From: Cliona cf. orientalis
Taxonomy: Eukaryota; Porifera; Demospongiae; Clionaida; Clionaidae
Direction: 5' to 3'
Length of the DNA: 64,000 nucleotides
NCBI GenBank assembly: GCA_963930775.1
Contig: OZ005698.1
Coordinates: 1,928,501 to 1,992,500 of the forward strand
Made by a program: the position numbers and the translations under genes. The notes beneath the pieces are model-generated. The model did not search any database, was not told the DNA's origin, and saw only the letters and a list, made by a program, of their open reading frames with translations. Below are positions 47,632-59,386 of this stretch, piece by piece; position 1 is the stretch's first letter, and each line of letters begins with the position of its first letter.

Positions 47632-50600
47632 TAAAACATATCGAGCTCATCGAAGGCTATACTTTGATTCTCAGTCTAAATCTTGGCTAATGGCTGGCAA
47701 GTATGCTCAAGAATCCAAAGCCACCAGCTTACCATCCGCACAGGACGAAATTATTGATCCACCTGGTGACGCTACTGACGATGAAACCAACCCAGAAACT
47801 GATTATATGGATGTCGATGTACTTTTAGAGTGTGATCATCAATCTGAGCTTGACTCAGACCATGCACAATGTTTGCCAAATAATCTGCTACCTAACGTAC
47901 AGCCACATAGCCATATCACTAATCCATCTGGTAACGAAGCAGACATTGAACCTCAACCAGGTAGGACCATATTGTATGCATATATAAGCTTGAAAATTTA
48001 GCCATACTAGAATTGTTTTGTATTTATATATGATTTAGAGTATTGGTTGGAGTCTGATAAAGATGTTACGGCAGACATTGAACCTCCCCAAACGTTGGAT
48101 GCTGTGATTGCAGCCACGAACAGTGAGCAAGACAAGTCTAGTCGAAGTATTGTCTGGTGGATAGTTCTATTCGTCAATGTATTTCAAACCCTCCACGTCA
48201 TATCTGACCAGGCAATAGCTTGGCTACTGAAATTTTTATGGGCACTATTGACGTTTCTGGGTACATACTCACCGGTCATAGCCAAAGCCTCTAAATTTTT
48301 TCCATCATCACTGTATTTGCGGGATAAGTTAAACGCATGGAAGGACAATTTTCTGCGTTACGTAGTTTGTCAAAAGTGTCACACATTATACAAATATCAA
48401 GAGTGCATTGAAGTAATAGGAACAAGACGCAGGGGGAGATTGTGCTCTCACTGTTCATTTTCGAATGTTTGTGGTGGACTGCTGCTCAAAGAAGTTATAA
48501 CTCCTTCTGGTACCATCACGTTTTATCCTCATAGTGTCTTTTGTTATAAGAGTGTCATTGATGCTATGCAAGAATTTGTCAGTAGACCAGGATTTGCTGA
48601 TACTTGTGAAAGTACTCGAGATTTGCACACTAGACCCGGTATTTGTGATGTTTATCAAGGTCAAATCTGGAAGGATTTCCTGAAAATAAATGGAAGGGAT
48701 TTTCTCTTAGCACCATATGTATATGGTTTTATGTTAAATGTTGACTGGTTCAAGCCCTTTAAACATCAAGAATATAAAGTTGGAGTGATCTATTTGGCGG
48801 TACTTAACTTACCGAGAGAAATACGGTACAAACGAGAGAATATTATTGTTGTTGGAATTATACCTGGGCCGTCTGAACCTCCTACTACCATAAATAACTA
48901 TTTGTACCCTCTCATGACTGAACTACTCAAACTATGGAATGGTGTACAGTTGACTATTCATGGGAGGGGTCGTCATATTGTCCGTGCTGCTCTATTGAGT
49001 ATTGGTTGTGATCTCCCTGCTGCTAGAAAAACCTGCGGCTTTCTAAGTTATGTTGCCAATTTAGGATGCTCTCGCTGTTATGTCAATTTTTCAGGGGGAT
49101 TTGGTCGAAGAAACTATTCAAATTTCAGGAGGGAGTCATGGAAGCCTCGAACGAATGCCCAACACCGAGCTGATGTTGAGAAAATTAAGAAATGTAAAAC
49201 ACTAACTGATAGGTTGAAAATGGAGTCTGAACTAGGATGTCGGTATTCAGTATTGTTGCAGCTGCCATACTTTGATCCAGTGCGAATGCTGCAATTGGAT
49301 CCAATGCACAATCTTTACCTTGGTACATCTAAAATGGTGATTCGTAAGGTTTGGATTGAGCGTAATATTCTGCCTCCAGCTAAAGTAGCGATAATCAATA
49401 GACGTCTAAAGCGAATACATGTACCAATCGAAATTGGCCGTGTTCCTGTGAATATACAGTCTGGTGACACATTCACCGCAGAACAATGGATGAACTGGGC
49501 CATGTATTTTTCAGTGTATTGTTTATTTGAGCTGCTAACTCTAAATGAAATTGAATGTTGGAGGCATTTTGTGCTTGCGTGCAGGCTTTTATACAAGAGA
49601 AACATAACTGCAGAGGATGTAACTGTATCTGATGCACTTCTAATAAAATTTTGTTCCAGAATGTGCCGACTGTATGGTTGCCGAGTTGCCACCCCAAATA
49701 TGCACATGCATGGACACATGGCTTCCTTTATCAAAGATTATGGTCCAATCCATGCTTTTTGGCTGTTTTCCTTTGAACGCTACAATGGTCTGCTGGGTAA
49801 GCAGCCAAATAACAACAGGGCAATTGAAATACAGCTTATGAGACGGTTTTTAAGGGATAATGTACACTTAAATCTACTCCACGAAGGACAAACACAAGAA
49901 TTTCATCAAGATTTTTATGATGTTGTTGTAAGACATGCACAATCGTTTGACTCTATGAGCTCGAGGGTAGCTACCACTGATGCTGATACTTTGTACTCAA
50001 AGCCTTCCAAGTTTAATATGATTACATTAGGACAAGATGAACTACAAGTCCTACTCTCCATGTATTGTGAGCTGTATCCACAACACAAAGATAAACTACT
50101 CCTGGATGGATTGCCGAAGTGTGCTAAGAAATATAGTCATATTGCATTAAACAATAGCAAGCTTTCATCAAAGGATTATGTACTTGCTGAACCAGTATTC
50201 ATGTTCCCTGGTGACAGTGAAGTAAAGATTCGACCAGCAAAAATCGTCCACTTTATTATGCACTCTCTATTTATTGATGATGAAAGGAAATGTACTTTGT
50301 TTGCAGTTGTTCAATGGCCTTTGAACCATCCACGTCAGAATGCAATGGGCAAGCCAGTTGAAATCTGGTGCAAACATCTAAATGAGCCCTACATCAAGAA
50401 TCTTTTTGTTCCAGTTGAAAGAATAGCTAGAAGAGTGATGTATGCGTATGAACCTATTGATGGAGAAGAAGTACTTGTTGTTATTCCCATTGTTAATTAG
50501 TTCATAGTTAGGCATTATTAAAAATTAAAAATTTGAAATTCAACTTATAATGTGTATACAAACGTCAAGAAAGGCATGGAAATGTCAACTTTCCTATGAA

Positions 50601-51097
50601 AATTGTCAACAGGAATTCTGAACCAGGAAACTTAACTCATGCTGACTTAATTTCCATATTTTCATGATGATAATTATGTTAGGAAACTATTGTTAGGAAA
50701 TTCCAAGAAATGTCACTTAAACACTATATTTCTGGATGAAGATATGTAAAGGATATCTTTTTTAGTAAACATCATGAATGCTGATTAAACTTGATATTTC
50801 ATGAATACCATAAATGCAAGGGAAATCTTGACAATGATTGGAAATGTCATGAAACATCCAAAAAATTCGGTGTTTCATGAATGACGATAGTTTAAAGGAA
50901 ATGCTCATCAGGAATTCTCATTAAATTTGCTGAAATGCCAATTTTCCTATGCTATTTCCTAACAGTAAACTTGATGATAAATTTCCTGTTTGTTTTCTGA
51001 TAAGAAAATTTGGTGGAAATCTGCTTTTTTTTCCAGTGTACGAGCTAGATCTTGTTACACCAATCCGGCATTATTTCTCACAATGAAAAATAATAAT

Positions 51098-51160
51098 TCA
51101 TCATAATGCCTACAGTTTCGACTGCTATACTGCAGTCTTCCTCAGGGCAAAAAATGCAGA
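51098..51160 (-). ncRNA. Hammerhead-ribozyme-like motif
   Basis: On the minus strand the core CTGAGGA (51145-51139; CUGANGA) is followed by a 6 bp stem GACTGC-AGTATA-GCAGTC and then GAAAC (51119-51115). After a one-pair stem III (C-U-G) comes a U-A cleavage position at 51112-51111, and GGCA pairs with the TGCC just before the core as stem I. Penelope-like elements are known to carry hammerhead variants with very short stem III in their terminal repeats. One extra A sits between core and stem II. Activity is not demonstrated. Confidence 0.55.
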
Positions 51161-51239
51161 ACTACAAGTGTATATACAGTTCTTAAGGTACCATTAAATT
51201 GCGTGGGCGTGAGGTGGGGGATATGACACCTAAACCACA

Positions 51240-52620
51240 TCAAAGTCATTAGTGAGGTGCATGTTGTGTAACCACGCCCTTTTAATTGCACAGGTCTCAG
51301 GGGTGTGGCTGCTAGAGCCGGAAGTGTTCATTTAATATCCTCCATGGACCGGAAGCCGAGCCGGAAGGGAGGGGCCAGGCCACGCCCAAAACAGCCCCAC
51401 CCTGTTCCCCAAGGACCACCATTCTCAATCAAGTGCCTACTAACCACCGGATGTCCACCGGAAGCCCACAATCAATCCCAATTAAAACACACAGCTTCCT
51501 CAAGGCCAAAACACACACAAACACTTGGAGGCCGTTCTGCCACACCGCCCACGCAAGAGCTCACCTCATTTCCTGTGTGGGCGGAGTGACAGCACGTCAT
51601 CGCAACCACATCCGCTTCAAACCATCGTCGGCTTCCGTCCAGCCGTACAGGCCCCTCGATCGCACCGCCGTACAGTGCCTCATTAACAGACATGGCCTCA
51701 CCTTTGACCTCCTGCCACGCCCCCAAAGCCTCCTCGCGGGGTTCAAAGGTCACCACCGCTTCCGGGACACGCCCACCTATCGCCGCAGCCACGTCCCTGG
51801 CCCCGATGTCCAAGCACTGGCCCGTGAAGCCACGCCCAATCGGAAGCAATAAAACCTGCATTAACGCACACGCACACACTCCACACAGTGCCAGGAACAC
51901 GCCCACATGCTTAATTAGGCCTAATTAGCTTTTTTTTTTTTTTTTTTTAGTCGTTGCGGTTAATAGTTAAGCAAGAATGCTTTGATCTTGCTTTGATGTG
52001 GGCAATTACCGGCCTTTTCTTCAGGGGCCACTTCCGGTCGCTAATTACACGCGCATAATCATCCCTGGCCGATTCTGGACACGCCCACCTTCGACCAAAA
52101 GCACTCGTATGGCCTCTTCGGCCACGCCCCTTCACGATTCGCTAATTGAATTAGCCATTCCTGACGCTCACGCCCACGCAATTAAATGGTACCTTAAATA
52201 GTCAGTCCTACGGTGGGCGTGTCCGACGCTCCTTGGGGCGTGGTCGACGCTAACCGCGCCGCGCCTGCTTCTTCTCAAGGATGGAGTAGGTCTCCTGACT
52301 GCTGGTGGTGGTCCTTCGGGTGGAGTCGGTTGTCGTGGAGCCGGTGACGTGGTAGGAGCCCGTCGTCTGACTCTGAGCGGTGGCCTGTTGTCTCTTGGCC
52401 GCGGTTCTCTCGGGGGGTGTGGCTCGTGGGGCGGCTTCTTCCGAGCTTGCGAGATGGTCCTGATCCAAAGGGGGGAGAGCTCTTTTCCTTCATCCCTATT
52501 CATCTTCAACCCCTTTGGAGCCAGTCTGATGTATACTGCTTCTTTCACTTTCCTCTCCTGCAGGTCTGTCGCCGTGTCCAAGATCTCAACGTCGTCCCAC
52601 TCTATCTCATGGCCGGCTTG
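51240..52620 (-). other. GC-rich 3' part of the Penelope-like element
   Basis: Markedly more GC-rich than flanking DNA (CCACGCCC / GGGCGTGG repeated), open on several frames of both strands, with a T-run at 51929-51949. The upstream end (52581 to about 52260, minus) continues the retroelement protein as an Arg/Pro-rich tail (KKPPHEPHPPREPRPRDNRP). The remainder to 51240 has no recognised protein; the long ORFs on both strands probably reflect composition. Confidence 0.5.
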
Positions 52621-53350
52621 CCAGGTGTGCTCAGCTACCGTATCTGATCTAATTAACGCGCCATGAAAAAATAATTACGAGTGCTGGGTGGCGCGCCATT
52701 AGAGCCTGAAAATTATCCTTCGCGACCAGGTGGCGCGCAAAATTTGTACACAAAAGTAGCTATAGGGACGCGTGGGTGGGCGCATTTAAATAGAGCGTGA
52801 AAATTGCCCTTCAGGCCAAGGTGGCGCATCTATTAGAGAGGTGCGTTAATTAGATCAGGTACGGTACTGCAGATCTCTCGAAGGCTGCAAGTCTGCAGGC
52901 TGCCTTGTGCTCCTTCATCCTAGCTGTTAGACTTCTTCCAGTTTCACCTATGTAAAAGTCACCACAAATGCACTTAATCTTATACACAATACCTGGTCTT
53001 TCTTCCGGTGGAGTCGGGTCTTTGAAGTTCGTCAGGATCCGGCCTAGGGTCTCTGTTGTCCTAAACACTGTTCTGATATTGTACTGTCCTAAGATCCTCC
53101 TTATCTCCTCACCCAGGCCTTTTATATATGGAATCTTTGCTGTTGACAGTGGCTTGTTTTCTTCATCGTCATCCTCACTCTTCTTTTCTTTCTCTTCTCG
53201 GTGTTGGACCCTGTATTTCCTCACAAAACCTTTGGGGTATCCATTGCATTTCAGCACCCCCTGTACATGATGTAATTCGTCCTTCAAGAGGTGTTGGTCC
53301 GACGTCAGGTCATGTGCTCTCTTCATCAGTCGAAACTGTAGGCATTATGA
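52480..53350 (-). pseudogene. Penelope-like protein, GIY-YIG domain, split by MITE
   Basis: Minus-strand frame from about 53350: FRLMKRAHDLTSDQHLL, VLKCNGYPKGFVRKY, an acidic EEKEKKSEDDDEEN linker, IPYIKGLGEEIRRILGQYNI, RTTETLGRILTNFKDP, then the GIY-YIG core GIVYKIKCICGDFYIGETGR and LTARMKEHKAACR. The MITE at 52638-52864 interrupts it after ERSAV; the frame resumes with AEHTWQAGHEIEWDD and EAVYIRLAPKGLKMNRDEGK. This is the C-terminal endonuclease end of a Penelope-like polyprotein; the reverse transcriptase is missing (5' truncation). GIY-YIG enzymes nick target DNA. Confidence 0.8.
52638..52864. mobile_element. MITE, TIR CCGTAYCTGATCTAATTAAC, TA duplication
   Basis: CCGTATCTGATCTAATTAAC at 52638 pairs with GTTAATTAGATCAGGTACGG ending 52864, TA on both sides. 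It sits inside the GIY-YIG gene; removing it and one TA rejoins SAV and AEHTW in frame, direct evidence for insertion at TA. GGTGGCGCGC motifs recur inside. Confidence 0.88.
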
Positions 53351-53428
53351 TGAATTATTATTTTTCATTGTGAGAAATAATGCCGGATTGGTGTAACAAG
53401 ATCTAGCTCGTAGCTATCGATAATTATG
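53336..53428 (+). repeat. Inverted copy of the retroelement tail
   Basis: Reverse complement of 51039-51125 plus 43261-43278 (shared CAGTCGAAACTGTAGGCATT, AACAAGATCTAGCTCGTAGC, TATCGATAATTAT). It lies at the 5' side of the retroelement. The junction to the ORF falls on the shared TTTCGACTG, a microhomology. It preserves the CACTA target without the insertion. Confidence 0.8.
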
Positions 53429-54513
53429 ACTACCCAATCAAGAAGTTCGCTGAAACGTTTCTGTATAATGTCAAAGAGGGCCGACATCTCCTCATGAGCA
53501 CACAGATCTAGAGCTCTGCCCTCATGCAACTGTAAATGATTGAACAGCCCTCTTCTGGTATAATCATCAACGATAATTCCAGCCATTGAACAAACTGAAA
53601 CAATATCAATCACTTGCGAGAATTCAATAAAAGGCAATTATGACCAACCTCCTTTTCCTAAAGGATCAATAATTGAGGGACGGAATGCCTGGCTTTTTCC
53701 AGACCCAGGTTGATCCAGACATACAGTGAACAGGTTATAATTAGGTGGTTCGCTGTATATGTTTCACGAACAGATATCTGTGACTGTGGACCCATCAAAG
53801 CGGCAGTGGTGGAAAGAGCTGTCACACTGAAACAAACTCAGGAAGAGTGTTATGAGCTTTGGCCACAGTAGTGAACCAGTCAGCAATTTTCTGGGGCATA
53901 CACTGTTGTCACGGAAATAGCTGCTCTTGGTCACAACGAAGTATCTTCCAGGCACCACATCAGATACAGTGGATGAAAATTTCGGTCGCTTTGGTGTTGG
54001 ACCAGTTGAAGATGTACATGTGGCCATGTCTTCCTGATACTAAGGAAAATTATTATAGCTAGGCTGGTGTTTCTACAAAGAATGACAGTGTCTTACAAGA
54101 TCAATGAAATCCTTTGCCTTTGCCTGTGAGAACGGTGAAACTTGTTTTGATTCTCTGCACTATCCTCTTGATACAAGCATGATAGCAAGTGTGAAACTTT
54201 TTATAGGCATTATGTGCATGTGCATGGCTATAGTGCATGGCCACTATCAGAACTTAGTGGTAATATACATACATAATTATTAGAGTATGTGTACAGATGG
54301 GGCTAAGAGAATGCATTGACTCAAACCACTGACATGGATTAGGTTGGCTAACATCTGTGGTTGGAAGGGTGTGGATTAGGGTTAAGGCCAGTGACCTTGT
54401 TCTCAGTGCGCTGGATGTACGTAGTGAAGTTTGTGCATGTGGGATCCAGGTCAGCAGGCCAGCCTCTTGTGGCCAGATTTGTTTTGGTACTGGTTGACGT
54501 TAAAATTAATAAA

Positions 54514-54919
54514 TGTGACCTGCTCTGAGAAAAGGGACCACTTGGGATATTTCATAAAAAATTGAGTTTTTGGCATTGAATGATAGCTATGTGTGCTGAA
54601 TCCAATGGCGCAAGTTTCATGAAAAAATATTGATCGTTATGGCCATTTTTATACACTGGGGTAGGTATATTCGTTTTTCAGAAAATGTGCATTTTCAATT
54701 AAATTTTGTATTAAATTGTATGTGTCTGAGCAATTATTTGCGCCCTCATCGATAGTTTACATAATATTGCAACTACATAACCAAAGCATATCGATATGAA
54801 GCCAAAACCCTACATTTTCTGGTAGAGTAAAAAACAGAAAAATGAAAAATATTAATTTTTAGCTATTATTAGAAAATGAAATTTTATCCCGAGTGGTCCC
54901 TTTTCTCAGAGCGGTCACA
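54514..54919. mobile_element. MITE, TIR TGTGACC(T)GCTCTGAGAAAAG
   Basis: TGTGACCTGCTCTGAGAAAA pairs with TTTTCTCAGAGCGGTCACA, and the inverted repeat continues with GGGACCACTTGGGAT / ATCCCGAGTGGTCCC. TGTGACC ends are shared with the element at 33993 although interiors differ. It lies in the intergenic region between the two divergent genes of the outer element. No TA duplication is visible. Confidence 0.75.
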
Positions 54920-55354
54920 TTTATGCCACTTGCTGAATCATTAAATTTTGGGCATTGAAATAAGTCCACTGGTTGTGGCCATAAACAGATGTGTGCTAGA
55001 TAAGTTATCCTCTGTCCTCAGTTCTCCCTTATCTTGGTCAGCCACAGTAAGCTGAGAGTACGTGAAATCCCAACCTTGGTACATGCATGGATTATGGAAT
55101 TAATCCTTGAGGTTCAGCTTGAATAGCAAACTGGTCTGATAGTGGTAGCCAGTGGTACAACCTATTTTAAGGACACTCTGGGGAAGGGGTGGGCTGTGGG
55201 GACACCATTGGTCACTGGAAAGCTCACACTTTCAACTTGCAGAGGAAAGAAAAGTTTAATTAACCTGCATGACTTGCATGTGTTTGTTGGGTATTACAGT
55301 AGCTGCAGCTGACTTCAGTCCAGTTTCACAGGATCAATACCATCATGAGAGTTT

Positions 55355-58300
55355 TTGTGCTGCTATCAGTTATCGTACGTACTTCATGTGAGTGCTGGAC
55401 GATTGCACCCCAAGTGGTGTAGTTTGATATCAAAGATATGCAAGGATTTTGAAAAGCACCCTTCTCCACCAAAGCTGATATCTCATATTGAATGCACTCA
55501 GGAAGTACTGCAAGAATCATTCTTACACCTTCTACCACCGCTGATCATTTGGGCACCTCTTGAACAATTTAAGGAAATTTTTTCAAGTGGTTTTAAATGT
55601 CCAAAGTGTGAATTGACAGACAGTGTCCTCTTTGGTTACTCATGGAAGGATGGTGTTGAATTAGAGCGTTCTGAACCACAAAAAATTCATGGACAAGATG
55701 GGATTGTGCTACTTGTTGGAAGGGTATATATAAATGTTCAAAGAAAGGACATGAAGTTGTCAGCTATCACCCAGGTGTCCTAGAGCAAATTAATGCCAAA
55801 TCATTAATTATTTTCCGTTTGTGGTTTAAAACTGGCTATACAGTTGATCTGATCAGATTTGTAGAAAGTATGATCATCTCTGGTTTAAGATTGTCTGCAA
55901 TTAAAAAATTATTGGATTCTACATGTTTAGAACAGTATTCTTTCCGAAGAAAACAATTTACTGAAACTGTTCAACATTTGTGTTCAACACCTGCCACAAC
56001 TGATTTCTCTTCATTCGATAATTGGAAAGCGCACCTACCAACACTATCACCATCAAGACATGCAATAGCAGGATGTTTTTTGTCATCATTCTGGGAAAAG
56101 GAGAAAGTGTATGAGAAACACATGCAAGACACATCACTAACTGAGGAGGATGGATGGTTATCGTGTGATCATACCTTTGCATCTGCCGGTAAGTTAAGGC
56201 ACACATCAACAGCATTAAAATTAATTTAAATACATGTATCTGTAAAGGGGTAACTTTTCAGAAGGTACATGTCCATAATATGCAAGTATTACAGTAAAAC
56301 CGAAGAAATTAGATCTGTTCCAAGGAAGTACATAGAACTCTAGATATGTTGTCAATACGAACTAACCACAGAAATTTGCTTGTGGTCTACCAGAATGCCA
56401 CAGTGCTACCCACCTCAACTAATCATAACTGAATGCATGACGTAACACTTATCTTACATATACAGGAAATATAGGTATGACAAGAGAATTTGATTCACGA
56501 TGGATCACACAGTATGGTGCTCTATTCTGTGTCCTGAACGGGAAGGGGCAAATTGTTACTTGGAAATTATTGACAAAGGATTTAACCTTCAACAACATTG
56601 TAAGTCACTTAAATGTGCTACGTGAATGTCTACAAAAACAAGGGAAGCAAATTGTTGAATTTTACATCGACAATTGTTGTGCATGGAGAAATTTGCTTCA
56701 AAGTGTCTACGGAACTGGTTTACATGTACGTTTAGACATATTCCATACTGTAAGAAGAGTGAGTGATAAAATACCCAAAAGACATCCCTTGCAGCATGAA
56801 TGTATGAATGAGTTTTCTATGGTTTTCCGGGATGCCACCGACAATGGCATTGAGAGAACAAAAGCTACCCCAGAACCAACCATTCTAGTCAGCCAGCTTG
56901 ATAAATTTGTAACAAAATGGAAAAACGTAGAGTATAATGGATGGTCAGTTTTGGTCCTCTGTGGCAATAAAAGAAACTGACAATTTAAGAAAATACATGG
57001 AGAGGGGATATTTATCCGGAATCAAGCCCGGAAGAGGGACAAATAGAAATGAAGCCCTTCATAAACAGCTGAATAGAATAGTTTCAAATTCTAGGTATGG
57101 TATTGAACTAGCATATGCTCTGTTATCTACGATCTTTTTCAAACACAATGAAAAAATTCAGGCGAGTTTGGAGCACAGAAGAGAAAGGGCGGTTGAAGAG
57201 TATGAAAGTATTTTTTTTAACAACCTGCAATCCCAGAGTAGTGTTGAGCACTTTGGATTAGAATGGTCTCACACAGTTAAAGCAGCACCATGTGACACAG
57301 GATCACATGTACAGTCTCATCCCCAGTTATGTTTATCTGACTCCTCTTATGATCAGTTTGCATCGAGGATAACAAAAGACTGTATGGATGCTAGTCTAAG
57401 AATAAATCTGGATCTTGTTGATGCAGATGATAACGATTACAGTAGTGATGAGGAGGATAGTAGATATATTATACCCATATCGGCATTAAAAATAATTCTG
57501 TTAAAAGCTCTATCTTGGTATTTCGTGTATGAACATTTATCACGGTGCTCCAAAACATCCAAAATTTCTTACAAAACTCTTCCCTTCATGAACTCTGCTG
57601 TTTCTAAGCTCAGCAATTCAGACCCATTTACTGAAAATATCTCCGAAGCAGATTCTGTACTATCGCCAATTGAAAATTTAGAGCAATCACACACACCCAA
57701 CATGAACCCAAGTATGCACAGATTGGAAAATGTATTAAAGTCATGGAATTTCAAGCGTCTCCCAGTAAATGGTGATGGTAACTGTTTATTCTACGCTGTA
57801 GCTTATTCCTTGCTCTGTCGAAAAAGAAGTGACCATACAAATCAAGTTTGACTTCAGAACCGACTGCTCTCAGCCAATAAAGCACCTTGCAAAAAACTGA
57901 GGGAAGCAGTTGTCCAGGAATGGATTGGGGAAAACACCATGTGCTATCAGTCCTTTCTGACACATCAGCAGTTGAAAGAGGAAGCTCACAGGTTTCTTCA
58001 AGATGGTGAATTTACAGGTGATGTTGGAGATCTTGTGCTACCTGCACTTGTGAATGTCTTGGCAATACCAATGGCAGTGTTCACGTCTGCAGAAAATATG
58101 CCAGTGCGATCCTTGCTTCCTATTACCTCAATGGTAATGGAAAGTGAACCGATCTTCCTGGCATATCTTCACGAAGGTCCAGGTCACTATGACGCTGTGA
58201 TCAGAGATGATAAGGAGAACATAGAGCCACTTGAACTAACATCAGGTACTACTAAATGCACATATGGGAGAAAGGCTACAAAAGGTTTTCATGTGCTTTT

Positions 58301-58788
58301 ACGCAGGATCGCTACAGTACTAGGTGTCCATGCTTCAAAGCAAATCAAGGGTGCACTTCTGAGTGTCGATGCAAAAGATGCAACAATCCTAATGGTGCAA
58401 GACCAATCTTATCTAATACGACATCAGGTCAAAAAAGGTGAGACAACGATACAACTCACAAATTCAAGAACTTAAGGGGCGAAAGACTGCCAAATTTATG
58501 CAAGATGTTGGTGAAGGTATCAACACTCAAGGAAGCCCGAGTCAGTTTGAGTACCTCTTAATCGGTGCAATTATCCAGTATTCCCATCCAGATATTCAGG
58601 ACTGGGAAGACATTAAAAATAATAATATAGACCCTCTCTTTATTGCCAATAACTACAATGCTGTAAAGGTACTTGCAAAAATCTTAAACCTTGCTCTACC
58701 CATATTTCATAGATCAAATATGGAAATTTATAGTGCATTGAAACAGTACCAATCACAGTTTGAAATATTCTATAAATTGCATACATAG
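55355..58788 (+). pseudogene. MULE-like DDE transposase fused to OTU protease
   Basis: Read in order with small breaks: a zinc-ligand segment (FKCPKCEL ... YKCSKKGHEVVSYHPG), LRLSAIKKLLDSTCLEQYSF, the catalytic-type LSCDHTFASAG (exon end 56187, donor GTAAGT; next exon 56466) GNIGMTREFDSRW, IVEFYIDNCCAWRNLLQSVY, LDIFHTVRRVSDKIPKRHP, and LSGIKPGRGTNRNEALHKQL. Then comes an acidic linker and an OTU domain: LPVNGDGNCLFYAVAYSLL (Asp/Cys of the catalytic centre) and GPGHYDAVI (catalytic His), followed by a Cys-rich tail (DRYSTRCPCFKAN, CTSECRCKRCNNPNG) and a helical end. D...D...E spacing with DxTF and FHxxRR suggests a MULE-like RNase H fold. OTU enzymes are deubiquitinase-type cysteine proteases. 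Breaks: 2-nt slip ~55724, shifts ~56940, ~58288, ~58435, TGA at 57849-57851. The N-terminal start is not resolved. Confidence 0.7.
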
Positions 58789-59386
58789 TGGATAGTACAC
58801 CACTTGACTTGGGATTAAAGTCAACTGCTTTCTATATTATTATTCACTTGTATATTTGTTGCACATTTTGTCAATGTCACTGTCATGCTAATAATAGCTA
58901 AATTATACCATGTGGGGAGGTAGGAGAAGCTGGTGATATTGAGTGGTGAATAGCTACTGAGATCGCTTTTGAAAACCTTTTGAGGCAAAATACTTGTGGT
59001 TATTTTTGGCTGTGAGTTTATTTTTGGGTCAGAAGCCATCAGTCCAAATCCTGATTCACTATCCCATAATCTTGCTCATATTGTGTCATCCTTCAAATTC
59101 TCTATCACTGTCCTATAATATTATTACCGTCTTACTGCATGTACATGTCCTATACTGTCCTACAATCTCACCTTCCTATAGTGTCCCACTGTCCTACTGT
59201 CCTACTGTCATACTATCTGATTGTCACAGCTACTGTCTTACTGTCCCACTGTCATACTGTCCTACTGCCCCACTGTCATACTGTCCCACTGTCCTACTGT
59301 CCCACGGTCATACCATCCGATTGTTATACTGTCTTTTAAGTTACTGTCCCACTGTCTTACAGTCCCACTATCCTACTGTCCCACTA

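Larger units (their letters stand above)
47053..50500 (+). pseudogene. CACTA TNP2-type transposase, disrupted by insertion
   Basis: Exon 1 starts at 47053 (MSARKKPRVSAA) and encodes a CPHCDKEL...H...H zinc-finger segment that is broken by the 493 bp insert at 47139-47631. After the insert, skipping one 9 bp copy, the frame resumes (RRLYFDSQSKSWLMAGKYAQ) to the donor at 47960. Exon 2 is 48039-50500. It contains FLRYVVCQKCHTLYKY, VCQ/CSHC zinc ligands, LNVDWFKPFKHQEYKVGVIY, LPREIRYKRENIIVVGIIPG, RAALLSIGCDLPAARKTCGF, LPYFDPVRMLQLDPMHNLYL and a long C-terminal domain. These are diagnostic of Transposase_21/TNP2 proteins of CACTA elements, which excise and insert by DDE chemistry. Apart from the insertion no stop or shift is seen. 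Confidence 0.88.

Noticed and set aside
51305-51928. Overlapping 90-140 codon ORFs on both strands
   Set aside because: GC-rich composition lowers stop frequency; no domain, and the frames conflict. Treated as the non-coding 3' part of the Penelope-like element.
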